This document shows, piece by piece, positions 16,573-24,625 of a DNA stretch of 64,000 bases; the stretch's first letter is position 1; each line of letters starts with the position of its first letter. Origin of the DNA: CAVQCX01 sp963711095 (GTDB lineage: Bacteria; Pseudomonadota; Gammaproteobacteria; Chromatiales; Chromatiaceae). The stretch is from NCBI GenBank assembly GCA_963711095.1, contig CAVQCX010000015.1, positions 62,001-126,000 of the forward strand, written 5' to 3'. The notes under the pieces were generated by a model. It had not been told where the DNA came from. It saw only the letters and a program-made list of their open reading frames with translations, and searched no databases. Position numbers and translations under genes: made by a program.

Positions 16573-17915
16573 AAAGGCTTGGGCGCCGGCTGGGCCTCTC
16601 CGCCCACCACCACGGTCAGCAGGCGCGACGGATCGACGCGCCGGGCAAAGGCGTCGCGAACCTGCTCGGCAGTCACCGCCTCGACCTTGCCGACCAGGGT
16701 GGACAGGTAATCCAGGGGCAGGCCGTAGAAGCCGATCATGGCGAGATATTGGACTATGTCCTTGTTGCTGGCGATGCCCAGCGGAAAGCCTCCGGTGATG
16801 TTCTGCTTGGCCGCCTGCAGCTCTTTGGCGGTCGGACCCTGCTCGATGAAATGCTCGAGCGTCGCCCGCATCACCGAGCGCGTCTCGTCGGCCTGGTCGT
16901 TCCTGGTCTGGGCAGCCAGCAGGAAAGGACCGCGCCGGCGCATGGGCACGAAGGCGCTGTAGACGCTGTAGGACAGCCCCCGCTTCTCGCGCACCTCGTC
17001 CGCGAGCAATGAGACCAGCCCGTTGCCGCCGAGGATGTGGTTACCCACGTACAGGGGAAAGTAGTCCGGATCCGTGCGGCTCATGCCAGGCTGACCCAGG
17101 TAGATATGGGTCTGGGTGGACGGGAAGGCGATCTGCTCCAGCTGCGCCTTGGACAGCGCCCGGACCGGGGGCAGACTGCCCGCGGGGGCACCCGGGGGTA
17201 GACCTGCCGTGACGCGCTCGGCAAGCTGCTCGGCCCCGGCGCGGTCAAGCGCACCGACCATGGCCACCACCGCGTTGCGCGCCACGTAATAGCGCTTGTA
17301 GAAGGCCAGGATCTGGTCCCGCGTGATGGCCGCCACCGAGGCCGCGCTGCCCTTGGGATCGGCGGCATAGGGATCATCACCGTAGAGCGTCCGGTAGAAC
17401 GCCTTCTCGGCGATGTCGCCCGGGGACTGCTCATCCTGCTTGAGCGAGACCTGCACACCGGCCCTCACGCGCTCCAGATCATGGGCGGTGAAGTGCGGCT
17501 CGGCAAGCACTGCCGCCAGGGTCTCGACGGTGACCTGCAAGGGCTTCTTCGCGGTCAGGGTCCGGGCGGACACCCAGGCCATGTCGCGCAGCACCCCGGA
17601 GCTCATCTCGGCGCCGACATTCTCCAGACGCTCGGCGACGGCGTCCGCATCCCAGGGGCCGGCCCCGGCGAGCAGCAGGTTGCCGGTCAGGCTTGCCAAA
17701 CCGGGATGGCCGTCGTCGCGGGAGCTGGCCGCGTCGAAGACCACCCGCACGTCCAGGATGGGCAGCTCGGGCGCCTCGACGAACAGCACCCGAGCGCCAT
17801 TCTTGGTGTCCCAGGACTGGATGGTCGGCGTCGCGTCCGCGGCGACGCTCAGCAGCGCCAATCCCGCCATCAGGGCCCCAGCCAGCCCCCTCCGCGCCCT
17901 TGTCTCAGCGCACAT
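16569..17915 (-). CDS. M16-family peptidase homologue lacking the zinc motif
   Basis: The 448-residue protein begins with a signal-like hydrophobic stretch (LAGALMAGLALLSVAADATP), implying export to the periplasm. It has the M16 fold pattern (RVVFDAASSRDDGHPGLASLTGNLLL) but the HxxEH zinc-binding motif expected there is absent, so it should be the non-catalytic partner. The C-terminal region with RGLSYSVYSAFVP is typical of the family. It follows the HxxEH-bearing M16 gene with a 46-base overlap and would pair with it, like the two halves of mitochondrial processing peptidase. Confidence 0.88.
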   Translation of the reverse strand: MCAETRARRGLAGALMAGLALLSVAADATPTIQSWDTKNGARVLFVEAPELPILDVRVVFDAASSRDDGHPGLASLTGNLLLAGAGPWDADAVAERLENVGAEMSSGVLRDMAWVSARTLTAKKPLQVTVETLAAVLAEPHFTAHDLERVRAGVQVSLKQDEQSPGDIAEKAFYRTLYGDDPYAADPKGSAASVAAITRDQILAFYKRYYVARNAVVAMVGALDRAGAEQLAERVTAGLPPGAPAGSLPPVRALSKAQLEQIAFPSTQTHIYLGQPGMSRTDPDYFPLYVGNHILGGNGLVSLLADEVREKRGLSYSVYSAFVPMRRRGPFLLAAQTRNDQADETRSVMRATLEHFIEQGPTAKELQAAKQNITGGFPLGIASNKDIVQYLAMIGFYGLPLDYLSTLVGKVEAVTAEQVRDAFARRVDPSRLLTVVVGGEAQPAPKPL

Positions 17916-19291
17916 CTTGGATATCTCCCCGCGGCCCCGCCGGCTCGTCGCGCGGCGCCTTCGGGACCGTCTCCGGCAACGGCTTCGAGCACAGCGATCG
18001 TGCGATCGCTGTCCACCAGATACTTGCGGGCCACCGCCCGCACCTGCTCGGCGGTGACCCGCCCGATGTTCTGGACATATTGATCGGCCAGGCGCCAGTC
18101 CAGGCCCACAGTTTCCAGACTGCCGATCTGCATGGCCTGGTAGAACACCGAGTCACGCTGGAAGACCTTGCTCGCGACGACCTGGGTGCGCACCCGCTCG
18201 AGCTCGTCGGCGGAGACCAGATCCGCGCGCAGTCGCGCTACCTCCGCGACCAGGGCCTTCTCGAGCTCATCGACGGTGTGCTCCTTGGTGGGCGTGCCGT
18301 CCATCACGAGCATGCCCGGCAGCCGGGCAAAGGCACCGTAGTCGACACTGGCCGAGGCAGCGATCTGCTTGCCGCGCACCAGATCGCGGGCAAGCCGGGC
18401 GCTGCTGCCGCCATCGAGAATACTGGCGAGCATGTCCAGGGCGTAGGGCTGCCAGTCCGCGTCGGCGTGGCCGACCACCGGGGTCTTGTAGCCGATGAGC
18501 AGGTAGGGCTGGCGCGCCGGCGTGCGCACCTCGAGGCGGGTTGGGCCGAGCTGGGGGATCTCGAAGGCGGGCTTGGTGGCGGTCAGGGTCTCGGACTTCA
18601 GGGGACCGAAGTATTTCTGCGCCAGGCCGAAAACCTGCTCGGGGTCCACGTCCCCGACCACCACCAGGGTCGCATTGTTGGGCGCATACCAGCGCCGGTA
18701 CCAGGCCTTGAGATCATCCGCCGTGAGCGCGTCGATGTCGCGCATCCAGCCGATGACCGGGTGACGGTACGGGGAGCTGCGGTAGGCCACGGCCGCGAAC
18801 TGCTCGAAGGCCAGCGCCTCGGGCTTGTCTTCGGTGCGCAGCCGGCGCTCTTCCTTGACGACCTCGGACTCCTTGGCGAAGTCCGCCGGCAGCAGGCTGA
18901 GGTTGCGCATCCGGTCCGCCTCCAGGTCGAAGGCCACCGCCAGGCGATCCCTGGCCAGGGTCTCGAAATAGGCGGTGTAGTCGCGGCCCGTGAACGCGTT
19001 CTGATCGCCGCCGTTAGCCGCGATGATGCGCGAGAACTCCCCGGCCGGGTGTTTGGCGGTGCCCTTGAACATCATGTGCTCGAGCAGGTGGGAGATGCCG
19101 GTTATCCCCTGGTGCTCGTAGCTCGAGCCGACCTTGTACCAGACCTGGGTCACGGCGATCGGCGCCCTGTGGTCCTCCTCGACGATCACCTTGAGGCCGT
19201 TGTCCAGCACCCGCTCATGGACCTGGCCCGCGAAGGCGGCCCCGGCGAAGGCGAGCAGCCAGCAGCCGGCCCCGAAGCCCAGACGTCCCAT
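17870..19291 (-). CDS. M16-family zinc peptidase (catalytic partner)
   Basis: The 473-residue protein has a signal peptide (LGFGAGCWLLAFAGAAFAG) and the inverted zinc motif HLLEH within GISHLLEHMMFKGTAKHPAGE. The downstream glutamate is in the region NGGDQNAFTGRDYTAYFE. It is a pitrilysin-type metalloprotease acting outside the cytoplasm on unknown substrates. It is the first gene of the M16-M16-rsmD-coaD-fdx series and is divergent from ftsY. The last 40 residues are low in homology and overlap the next gene. Confidence 0.9.
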   Translation of the reverse strand: MGRLGFGAGCWLLAFAGAAFAGQVHERVLDNGLKVIVEEDHRAPIAVTQVWYKVGSSYEHQGITGISHLLEHMMFKGTAKHPAGEFSRIIAANGGDQNAFTGRDYTAYFETLARDRLAVAFDLEADRMRNLSLLPADFAKESEVVKEERRLRTEDKPEALAFEQFAAVAYRSSPYRHPVIGWMRDIDALTADDLKAWYRRWYAPNNATLVVVGDVDPEQVFGLAQKYFGPLKSETLTATKPAFEIPQLGPTRLEVRTPARQPYLLIGYKTPVVGHADADWQPYALDMLASILDGGSSARLARDLVRGKQIAASASVDYGAFARLPGMLVMDGTPTKEHTVDELEKALVAEVARLRADLVSADELERVRTQVVASKVFQRDSVFYQAMQIGSLETVGLDWRLADQYVQNIGRVTAEQVRAVARKYLVDSDRTIAVLEAVAGDGPEGAARRAGGAAGRYPRCALRQGRGGGWLGP

Positions 19292-19502
19292 CTCTCTATC
19301 TCCCCGCGCGGCCGGTACGTGGCGCCCGCGCTAAATGGTAGGATGACAACAGCTTGCCGCGAGCGCCTGCGCTCTGGCTCGACGGCGACCCGACGGCATT
19401 CTTCCAGAGCACCGGGAGAATGTCCAAGCAGCCGCGCACGGCGCGCAATCAACCAGTGACCCGACCGCCGGGGTCAAGGTTCCCTCGATCGAGAGCGACA
19501 GC

Positions 19503-20504
19503 ATGCTGGGCTTCAGAAAACGCAACACCGGCAGTGAAGACCCGCCCAGCCCCTCCGAGCAAGCAGGCAGGGCGCCCGAGCCGGGCGCCGGCCTGCTGGC
19601 GCGACTCAAGTCGCGGCTCGCCAGGACGCGGGAGAGTCTCGCCCATGGGCTGGCCAATCTGGTGCTTGGGCGCAAGAGCATCGATGCGGATCTGCTCGAG
19701 GAGCTGAAGACGCTGCTGCTCACCGCAGACCTGGGAGTGGAGGCCACGACCCGGATCATCGACCAGCTCACGCAGCAGGTGAAGCGCAAGCAGCTGGCCG
19801 ATCCCCAGGCGCTTAGCCGGGCCCTCAAGGCGCAGCTGCTCGAGATCCTGCGCCGCTGCGAGGGTCCCGAGCACCGGGCCGCAGCGGGCAGACCGACGGT
19901 CCTGCTTATCGTCGGGGTCAACGGCGGCGGCAAGACCACCACCATCGGCAAGCTCGCCAGGCGGTTCCGGGACCAGGGCAAGAGCGTCATGCTGGCCGCC
20001 GGCGACACCTTCCGCGCGGCGGCCGTGGAGCAGCTGCAGAGCTGGGGCGAGCGCAACGGCGTCGCGGTGATCGCCCAGCACACCGGTGCCGACTCGGCGT
20101 CGGTCTGCTACGACGCGCTGCAGGCGGCGCTCGCCCGGGGTGCCGACCTGCTCATTGCCGATACCGCCGGGCGCCTGCACACCAAGAGCAACCTGATGGA
20201 AGAGCTGGCCAAGGTTGCCCGGGTGATGAAAAAGCTCGACCCGGAGGCACCCCACGAGGTGCTGCTGGTGGTCGACGGCGGAACGGGCCAGAACGCCGTT
20301 GCCCAGGCTGTGCAGTTCAACCAGGCGGTACCGCTTACGGGGATCATTCTGACCAAGCTGGACGGTACCGCCAAAGGCGGTATCCTGTTCGCCATCGCCG
20401 AGCGGCTGGCCCTGCCGATCCGCTATATCGGCGTCGGCGAGGGCATAGAAGACCTGCGCCCATTCGATGCCCGGGAGTTCGTGGAGGCCCTGTTCGAAGA
20501 TTGA
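19503..20504 (+). CDS. ftsY: Signal recognition particle receptor FtsY
   Basis: The 333-residue GTPase delivers SRP-bound ribosomes to the Sec translocon. The NG domain is complete: G1 GVNGGGKTTTIGKLA (about residue 140), DTAGR, and TKLDGTAKGG. The N-terminal acidic A region is short. One oddity is VVDGGTGQNAV where most FtsY have DA(S/T)TGQNA, a Gly-Gly variant next to the G domain. Start at 19503 (MLGFRKRNTG). It is followed by ftsE and ftsX, the conserved ftsYEX order. Confidence 0.96.
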   Translation: MLGFRKRNTGSEDPPSPSEQAGRAPEPGAGLLARLKSRLARTRESLAHGLANLVLGRKSIDADLLEELKTLLLTADLGVEATTRIIDQLTQQVKRKQLADPQALSRALKAQLLEILRRCEGPEHRAAAGRPTVLLIVGVNGGGKTTTIGKLARRFRDQGKSVMLAAGDTFRAAAVEQLQSWGERNGVAVIAQHTGADSASVCYDALQAALARGADLLIADTAGRLHTKSNLMEELAKVARVMKKLDPEAPHEVLLVVDGGTGQNAVAQAVQFNQAVPLTGIILTKLDGTAKGGILFAIAERLALPIRYIGVGEGIEDLRPFDAREFVEALFED

Positions 20505-20723
20505 GACCGACTGCGCCCGGCCGGCATTGCCGATCGGACCTCCTCGCGAGGGGGCCGAAATGCTCATAATATAAGGCGCGCGAGAGACCGGGCAGGCGGG
20601 CGAGGTCGACACTAGGTCAAGCACCCGGGCCGAGCACGACGCGGCAGGCCCGGGCGGATCGGGCGCCGCCCCAGGCGCTTGGTGAGCATCGTGGATCGGA
20701 GGCTGTCAGCTGCCGCTTTTAGG

Positions 20724-21404
20724 ATGATCCGTTTCGACGAAGTCACAAAGCGCTACCCCGGTGGCTACGAGGGGCTCAGTCGGGTCAGCTTCCACATCGT
20801 CCCCGGCGAGATGGTGTTCCTCACCGGCCACTCCGGCGCCGGCAAGAGCACCCTGCTCAAGCTGGTCGGGCTGCTGGAGCGCTGCAGCCTCGGGCAGGTC
20901 CACGTGGGGGGGCGCAATCTCGCCCGGGTGACCCGCCGGCAAGTCGCGTTTCACCGCCGTCAGGTCGGCATGATCTTCCAGGACCACCGGCTGCTGATGG
21001 ACCGCACCGTATTCGACAACGTCTCCATGCCCCTGGTGGTGGCCGGCGTGGGCCATCAGGAGACCGGCAGGCGCGTGCGCGCGGCCCTGGACAAGGTCGG
21101 GCTGCTGAGCAAGGAGAAGGCCTTTCCGATCACCCTCTCCGGAGGTGAGCAGCAGCGGGTCGGCATCGCCCGCGCCGTGGTCAGCAAGCCTCCCGTGGTG
21201 CTGGCCGACGAGCCCACCGGCAATCTGGACCCGGACCTCTCGCGCGAGATCATGGCGCTGTTCGTGCAGTTCAGCCAGGTCGGCGTCACCCTGCTGATCG
21301 CGACCCACGACATCCAGCTTGTCGGCCAGATGGGCAAGCGCGTGCTGACCTTGGACCGGGCCCGGCTGGTCCGCGACAGCACCGCGGCGGCGCGGAATGG
21401 CTAA
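20724..21404 (+). CDS. ftsE: Cell division ATP-binding protein FtsE
   Basis: The 226-residue ABC ATPase contains Walker A (GHSGAGKSTLL), signature (LSGGEQQRVGIARA) and Walker B (PVVLADEPTGNLD). With FtsX it controls peptidoglycan hydrolases at the division septum. The start at 20724 (MIRFDEVTKRYPGG) matches family N-termini; the longer upstream frame has no homology. The stop overlaps the ftsX start by 8 bases. About 220 bases separate it from ftsY. Confidence 0.97.
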   Translation: MIRFDEVTKRYPGGYEGLSRVSFHIVPGEMVFLTGHSGAGKSTLLKLVGLLERCSLGQVHVGGRNLARVTRRQVAFHRRQVGMIFQDHRLLMDRTVFDNVSMPLVVAGVGHQETGRRVRAALDKVGLLSKEKAFPITLSGGEQQRVGIARAVVSKPPVVLADEPTGNLDPDLSREIMALFVQFSQVGVTLLIATHDIQLVGQMGKRVLTLDRARLVRDSTAAARNG

Positions 21405-22368
21405 GGGCCGCCCCAAGCCCGCGACCAGCGGGCCCGCTGGCGCGCACACCCGGGCGCACATCTGGGTGCTGCGCCACGCCCAGGTGGCGCTGGCCAGCCT
21501 CGGCCGGCTCAGCCGCGCCCCGCTGGGCACGCTGATGACTGCCGCGGTGATCGGTATCGCCCTGGCCCTGCCCACCGGTCTGCAGGTACTGCTGCGGAAC
21601 GTCCAGACCCTCAGCGGAGGCTGGGACGGCGCCGCATCCATATCGCTGTTTCTCAAGCGCGACGACTCGGATGCGACCACGCAGCACATGGTCAAGCGCA
21701 TGCGCCAGCATCCCAAGATCGAGCGGTTCAAGGTGATCGACCCGGATCAGGCCCTGGCCGAGTTCCAGCGCCTGAGCGGCTTCAGCGCCGCGCTCGATGC
21801 CCTAGAGGAAAACCCACTGCCCACAGTGGTGGTGGTGGAGCCCAAGCCCGAGTACAGCTCGCCGGCAGAAGCGGGGGCGCTGGTCGCCGAGCTGCGGGCG
21901 CTGCCCGAGGTGGATATAGCCCAGCTCGACCTGCAATGGGTGAAGCGCTTCCACGCCATCACCGAGATCGTACGCCGCGGGGTCCTGGTCATCGCCTCGC
22001 TGCTGGGGCTTGCGGTGCTGCTGATCGTGGGCAACACCATCCGGCTGGAGATCCAGAGCCGGCGCGAAGAGATCGAGGTCACCAAGCTGGTGGGGGCCAC
22101 CGACGCCTTCATCCGCCGCCCCTTCCTGTACAGCGGCCTCTGGTACGGTCTGGCGGGCGGTGCCATCGCCTGGCTACTGGTGAGCCTGTCGCTGGCGGCC
22201 ATTGCGGGCCCAGTACAGCACCTCGCCCTGCTCTACAAGAGCAGCTTCGATATGGCTGCCGTGAGTCCCCTCACCCTGGCGGCCCTGCTGGGCGGCAGCG
22301 CCCTGCTGGGATTGGCGGGCTCCTGGCTCGCCGTCGGTCGCCATCTCAGCGCGATCGAGCCCACATAG
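21397..22368 (+). CDS. ftsX: Cell division permease-like protein FtsX
   Basis: The 323-residue membrane protein has a cytoplasmic N-terminus, a first membrane segment near residues 48-70 (LMTAAVIGIALALPTGLQVLL), a periplasmic domain with the FQRLSGFSAALDALEENPLP segment, and three C-terminal membrane segments. Its periplasmic loop is expected to recruit murein hydrolase activators such as EnvC. It overlaps ftsE by 8 bases, so the two are translationally coupled. Confidence 0.95.
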   Translation: MAKGRPKPATSGPAGAHTRAHIWVLRHAQVALASLGRLSRAPLGTLMTAAVIGIALALPTGLQVLLRNVQTLSGGWDGAASISLFLKRDDSDATTQHMVKRMRQHPKIERFKVIDPDQALAEFQRLSGFSAALDALEENPLPTVVVVEPKPEYSSPAEAGALVAELRALPEVDIAQLDLQWVKRFHAITEIVRRGVLVIASLLGLAVLLIVGNTIRLEIQSRREEIEVTKLVGATDAFIRRPFLYSGLWYGLAGGAIAWLLVSLSLAAIAGPVQHLALLYKSSFDMAAVSPLTLAALLGGSALLGLAGSWLAVGRHLSAIEPT

Positions 22369-22457
22369 CGTGCATCTCTCGACCGTGCCCTGGCGGCGCA
22401 CCGACCGATCCCTGTCCGCGGCAGACCCGAAGGAGGCTATCGAATTGATTTAATTGA

Positions 22458-22466
22458 TGTTATACT
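22458..22466 (+). promoter_or_regulatory. Extended -10 promoter candidate for rpoH
   Basis: TG followed by one base and TATACT (22461-22466) forms an extended -10 element in a locally AT-rich stretch 124 bases before rpoH. No clear -35 is visible at 17 bases upstream. The resulting 5' leader of about 115 bases could hold regulatory structure, but I did not identify one. Confidence 0.45.
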
Positions 22467-22589
22467 ATACGTCAATCGGGAACTTCAACACCGCTGCGCG
22501 GGTCTACAGGCGCTGAGAGGCAAGGGACTTGGCACAGTGCCGGGTTCCATGTAACATAATTCCATACAGTTTTACTCAGGTATAGAGTC

Positions 22590-23444
22590 ATGTCCAAGGC
22601 GATTGCCATTCCGACCAGCCTGCCCACAGGCAGCATCGAAAGCTATATCAATGCCGCCTATCAGCTGCCGATGCTGAGCGCCGAGGAAGAGCACGACCTG
22701 GCTGTGCGGCTGCGGGAAGAGAACGACCTGGAAGCCGCCCGCGCCCTGGTGCTGTCGCACCTGCGCTTCGTCGTGCGCATCGCTCGCGGCTACTCTGGCT
22801 ACGGCCTGGCCCTGCCCGACCTGATTCAGGAAGGCACCGTGGGCCTGATGAAGGCGGTCCGGCGTTTCGACCCGGAAATGGGGGTCCGGCTGGTCTCCTT
22901 CGCCGTGCATTGGATCCGCGCCGAGATCCACGAGTTCATCCTGCGCAACTGGCGCATCGTCAAGATCGCCACGACCAAGGCCCAGCGCAAGCTGTTCTTC
23001 AACCTGCGCAGCTCCAAGAAGCGGCTCGGGTGGTTCTCCCGGGACGAGGTGGCGGAGGTCGCCCGGGAGCTCGGCGTCAAGCCCGAGACAGTGCTGGAGA
23101 TGGAGGCGCGCCTGAGCAGCCATGACCTGGCCTTCGACGGCTCGCCGGACGAGACCAACGACGAGCGCAGGGCCGTGGCCCCGGTGGCCTACCTGGCCGA
23201 CATGAGCATGGAGCCGGCCGCCCTGCTGGAGCGCGAGAACAGCGAGTCCGACGAGCGCGAGCGCCTTTACGCAGCCCTGGCGTCCCTGGACGGGCGCAGT
23301 CGCGACATCCTGCAGGAGCGCTGGCTGTCGGACAGCAAGTCGACCCTGCACGAGCTGGCCGAGCGCTACGGGGTGTCCGCGGAGCGCATTCGCCAGATCG
23401 AGGCCAACGCGCTGAAGAAGCTACGGTCCCGGATGCTGGCCTGA
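22590..23444 (+). CDS. rpoH: RNA polymerase sigma-32 (heat shock) factor
   Basis: The 284-residue sigma factor starts IPTSLPTGSIESYINAAYQLPMLSAEEE and contains region 2 (LVLSHLRFVVRIARGYSGYGL, DLIQEGTVGLMKAVRRFDPE), the RpoH box area (AQRKLFFNLRSSKKRLGW) and a region 4 helix-turn-helix ending RIRQIEANALKKL. It directs transcription of chaperone and protease genes after heat stress. It follows ftsX by 221 bases with its own probable promoter. A terminator follows the stop. Confidence 0.97.
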   Translation: MSKAIAIPTSLPTGSIESYINAAYQLPMLSAEEEHDLAVRLREENDLEAARALVLSHLRFVVRIARGYSGYGLALPDLIQEGTVGLMKAVRRFDPEMGVRLVSFAVHWIRAEIHEFILRNWRIVKIATTKAQRKLFFNLRSSKKRLGWFSRDEVAEVARELGVKPETVLEMEARLSSHDLAFDGSPDETNDERRAVAPVAYLADMSMEPAALLERENSESDERERLYAALASLDGRSRDILQERWLSDSKSTLHELAERYGVSAERIRQIEANALKKLRSRMLA

Positions 23445-23465
23445 GAGCGGCACCGAGCCAACGAC

Positions 23466-23490
23466 AAGGCGGGCCTGGGCTCGCCTTTTT
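23466..23490 (+). terminator. Rho-independent terminator of rpoH
   Basis: AAGGCG ... CGCCTT stem around GGCCTGGGCT, followed by a T-rich tail (ttttctttc), begins 21 bases after the rpoH stop. Confidence 0.7.
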
Positions 23491-23661
23491 CTTTCCGGCG
23501 CCAACGATCCATCGCGCCCGAGCTATCATCCCCAATCATCCCCAGCCGCGGTCAGGCCTTGCCTTTCGCTGTCCGTCGAACCGTCCGGGTCGCCCTTGCA
23601 TACGCTCGGGACCAACAGCGATGCGGCGCAGATCAGGGCCCCCGGATGCAGAGTGGCGGCC

Positions 23662-23870
23662 TAGGAGCCTGTCGGACTTTGGGGTCCGTAGCGAGGGAAA
23701 GCGGGATCGAGACGGATTTTTCGCTCGATTGAGGAGAGGAGTGGCATCAGGGATGTGCCGTTAACGGAGCTAAGGACGCAATAGCCGGCTCTATTTGACG
23801 AGATCGAGCGGGAAATCCGGCCGATATCCGCTTTTCCGCAGTAGGACATCCAAAGTCCGACAGGCTCCTA
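23662..23870. mobile_element. Palindromic MITE-like element with transposase-end-like arms
   Basis: The ends are perfect inverted repeats of about 20 bases (TAGGAGCCTGTCGGACTTTG and its complement), and weaker similarity continues inwards about 75 bases on both sides to a central CCGTTAACGG palindrome. Read outward, both arms encode similar peptides (LLSSIERKIRLDPAFP and LFDEIEREIRPISAFP, each followed by QSPTGS in one frame), as if two inverted copies of one insertion-sequence end had been joined. No transposase gene is present. A related single arm lies at 49201-49285. Confidence 0.65.
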
Positions 23871-24012
23871 CGCCCCTGGTCCGGCAAGCCAGCGGGCCGC
23901 TGGGCAGGCCCTGAGCCCTACCTCGAAACGGCAAGGCAAGCCATAGGCGAAAGGCGCCGGCGTCCGCCGCCGCGGTTCGTTGCTGCCCGGAAACCGGCGG
24001 CCGCGCCCGGGT

Positions 24013-24042
24013 TTGACCTCGCCCTGCACAAAATGGGATAAA
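24013..24042 (+). promoter_or_regulatory. Sigma-70-like promoter of the sulfur-globule-like gene
   Basis: TTGACC (24013-24018) and GATAAA (24037-24042) are 18 bases apart, 75 bases upstream of the GTG start at 24117. Confidence 0.5.
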
Positions 24043-24116
24043 GGGCACCGGGCCGGTCGGAGACCGCAATGCCGACCCACCGGCTGTAAATCCCCCATCG
24101 AAAAGGAAAAGCCATA

Positions 24117-24512
24117 GTGCGCATATCGATCAAGACTGCCAGCGCCGTTCTCGTAACCACCGCCTGTGCGCTCGCGGGACCTGCACAAGCCATGAACTTC
24201 GGCGACATGATGAACCCTTCCAAGTGGATGGGCGGCAACCACGGCCGCTCCGACGACTACGACCGGGGCTACGGCTACGGCGGCTACCCCGGTTATGGCT
24301 ACGGCGGCTACCCCGGTTATGGCTACGGCGGCTATCCGGGCTACGGCGGCTACCCGGGCTACGGCGGCTACCCGGGCTTTGGCTACGGCGGCTATCCGGG
24401 GGGCTACGGCGGCTATCCCGGCTACGGCGGCTCCGGCGGCTCCAACGCCCCGATCATCATCACCCCCCAGAGCGGCGCCAGGCAGGCCCCTCCTCCGCGC
24501 GAGATTCAGTAA
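24117..24512 (+). CDS. Secreted Gly/Tyr-rich repeat protein, sulfur-globule-protein-like
   Basis: The 131-residue protein starts at a GTG with AAGGAAAAG upstream. It has a clear signal peptide ending near PAQA, a segment MNFGDMMNPSKWMGG, and then about eight degenerate repeats of the type GYGGYPGY, ending in a short proline-rich tail. Composition is dominated by Gly, Tyr and Pro. Exported Gly/Tyr-repeat proteins coat the periplasmic sulfur globules of Chromatiaceae, and the MNPSKW segment is what I recall from similar proteins in sulfur oxidisers. The assignment is an inference supported by fccAB 12 kb away; any structural Gly/Tyr protein could look similar. Confidence 0.6.
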   Translation: MRISIKTASAVLVTTACALAGPAQAMNFGDMMNPSKWMGGNHGRSDDYDRGYGYGGYPGYGYGGYPGYGYGGYPGYGGYPGYGGYPGFGYGGYPGGYGGYPGYGGSGGSNAPIIITPQSGARQAPPPREIQ

Positions 24513-24513
24513 A

Positions 24514-24564
24514 GGCTCGCGCCCCGTAGCTCGGCCGGGAAACGAAGGCCGGAGCCCGCGAGCC
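24514..24564. repeat. Inverted repeat between convergent genes
   Basis: GGCTCGCG (24514-24521) and CGCGAGCC (24557-24564) are exact complements with an inner CTCGGCC/GGCCGGAG stem. There is no T-run, so it may be a Rho-assisted or weak terminator for the sulfur-globule-like gene. Confidence 0.4.
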
Positions 24565-24625
24565 AGGCGCCGGCCGCCATTCGCGCGCTCCGCTTCACGC
24601 GGGCTACGGGCTCAGCCCCAGCACC

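Noticed and set aside
24250..24440. Regular tandem nucleotide repeats that could suggest a CRISPR or minisatellite
   Set aside because: The repeats are in frame within a signal-peptide-bearing gene and encode GYGGYPGY units. There are no unique spacers of constant length.
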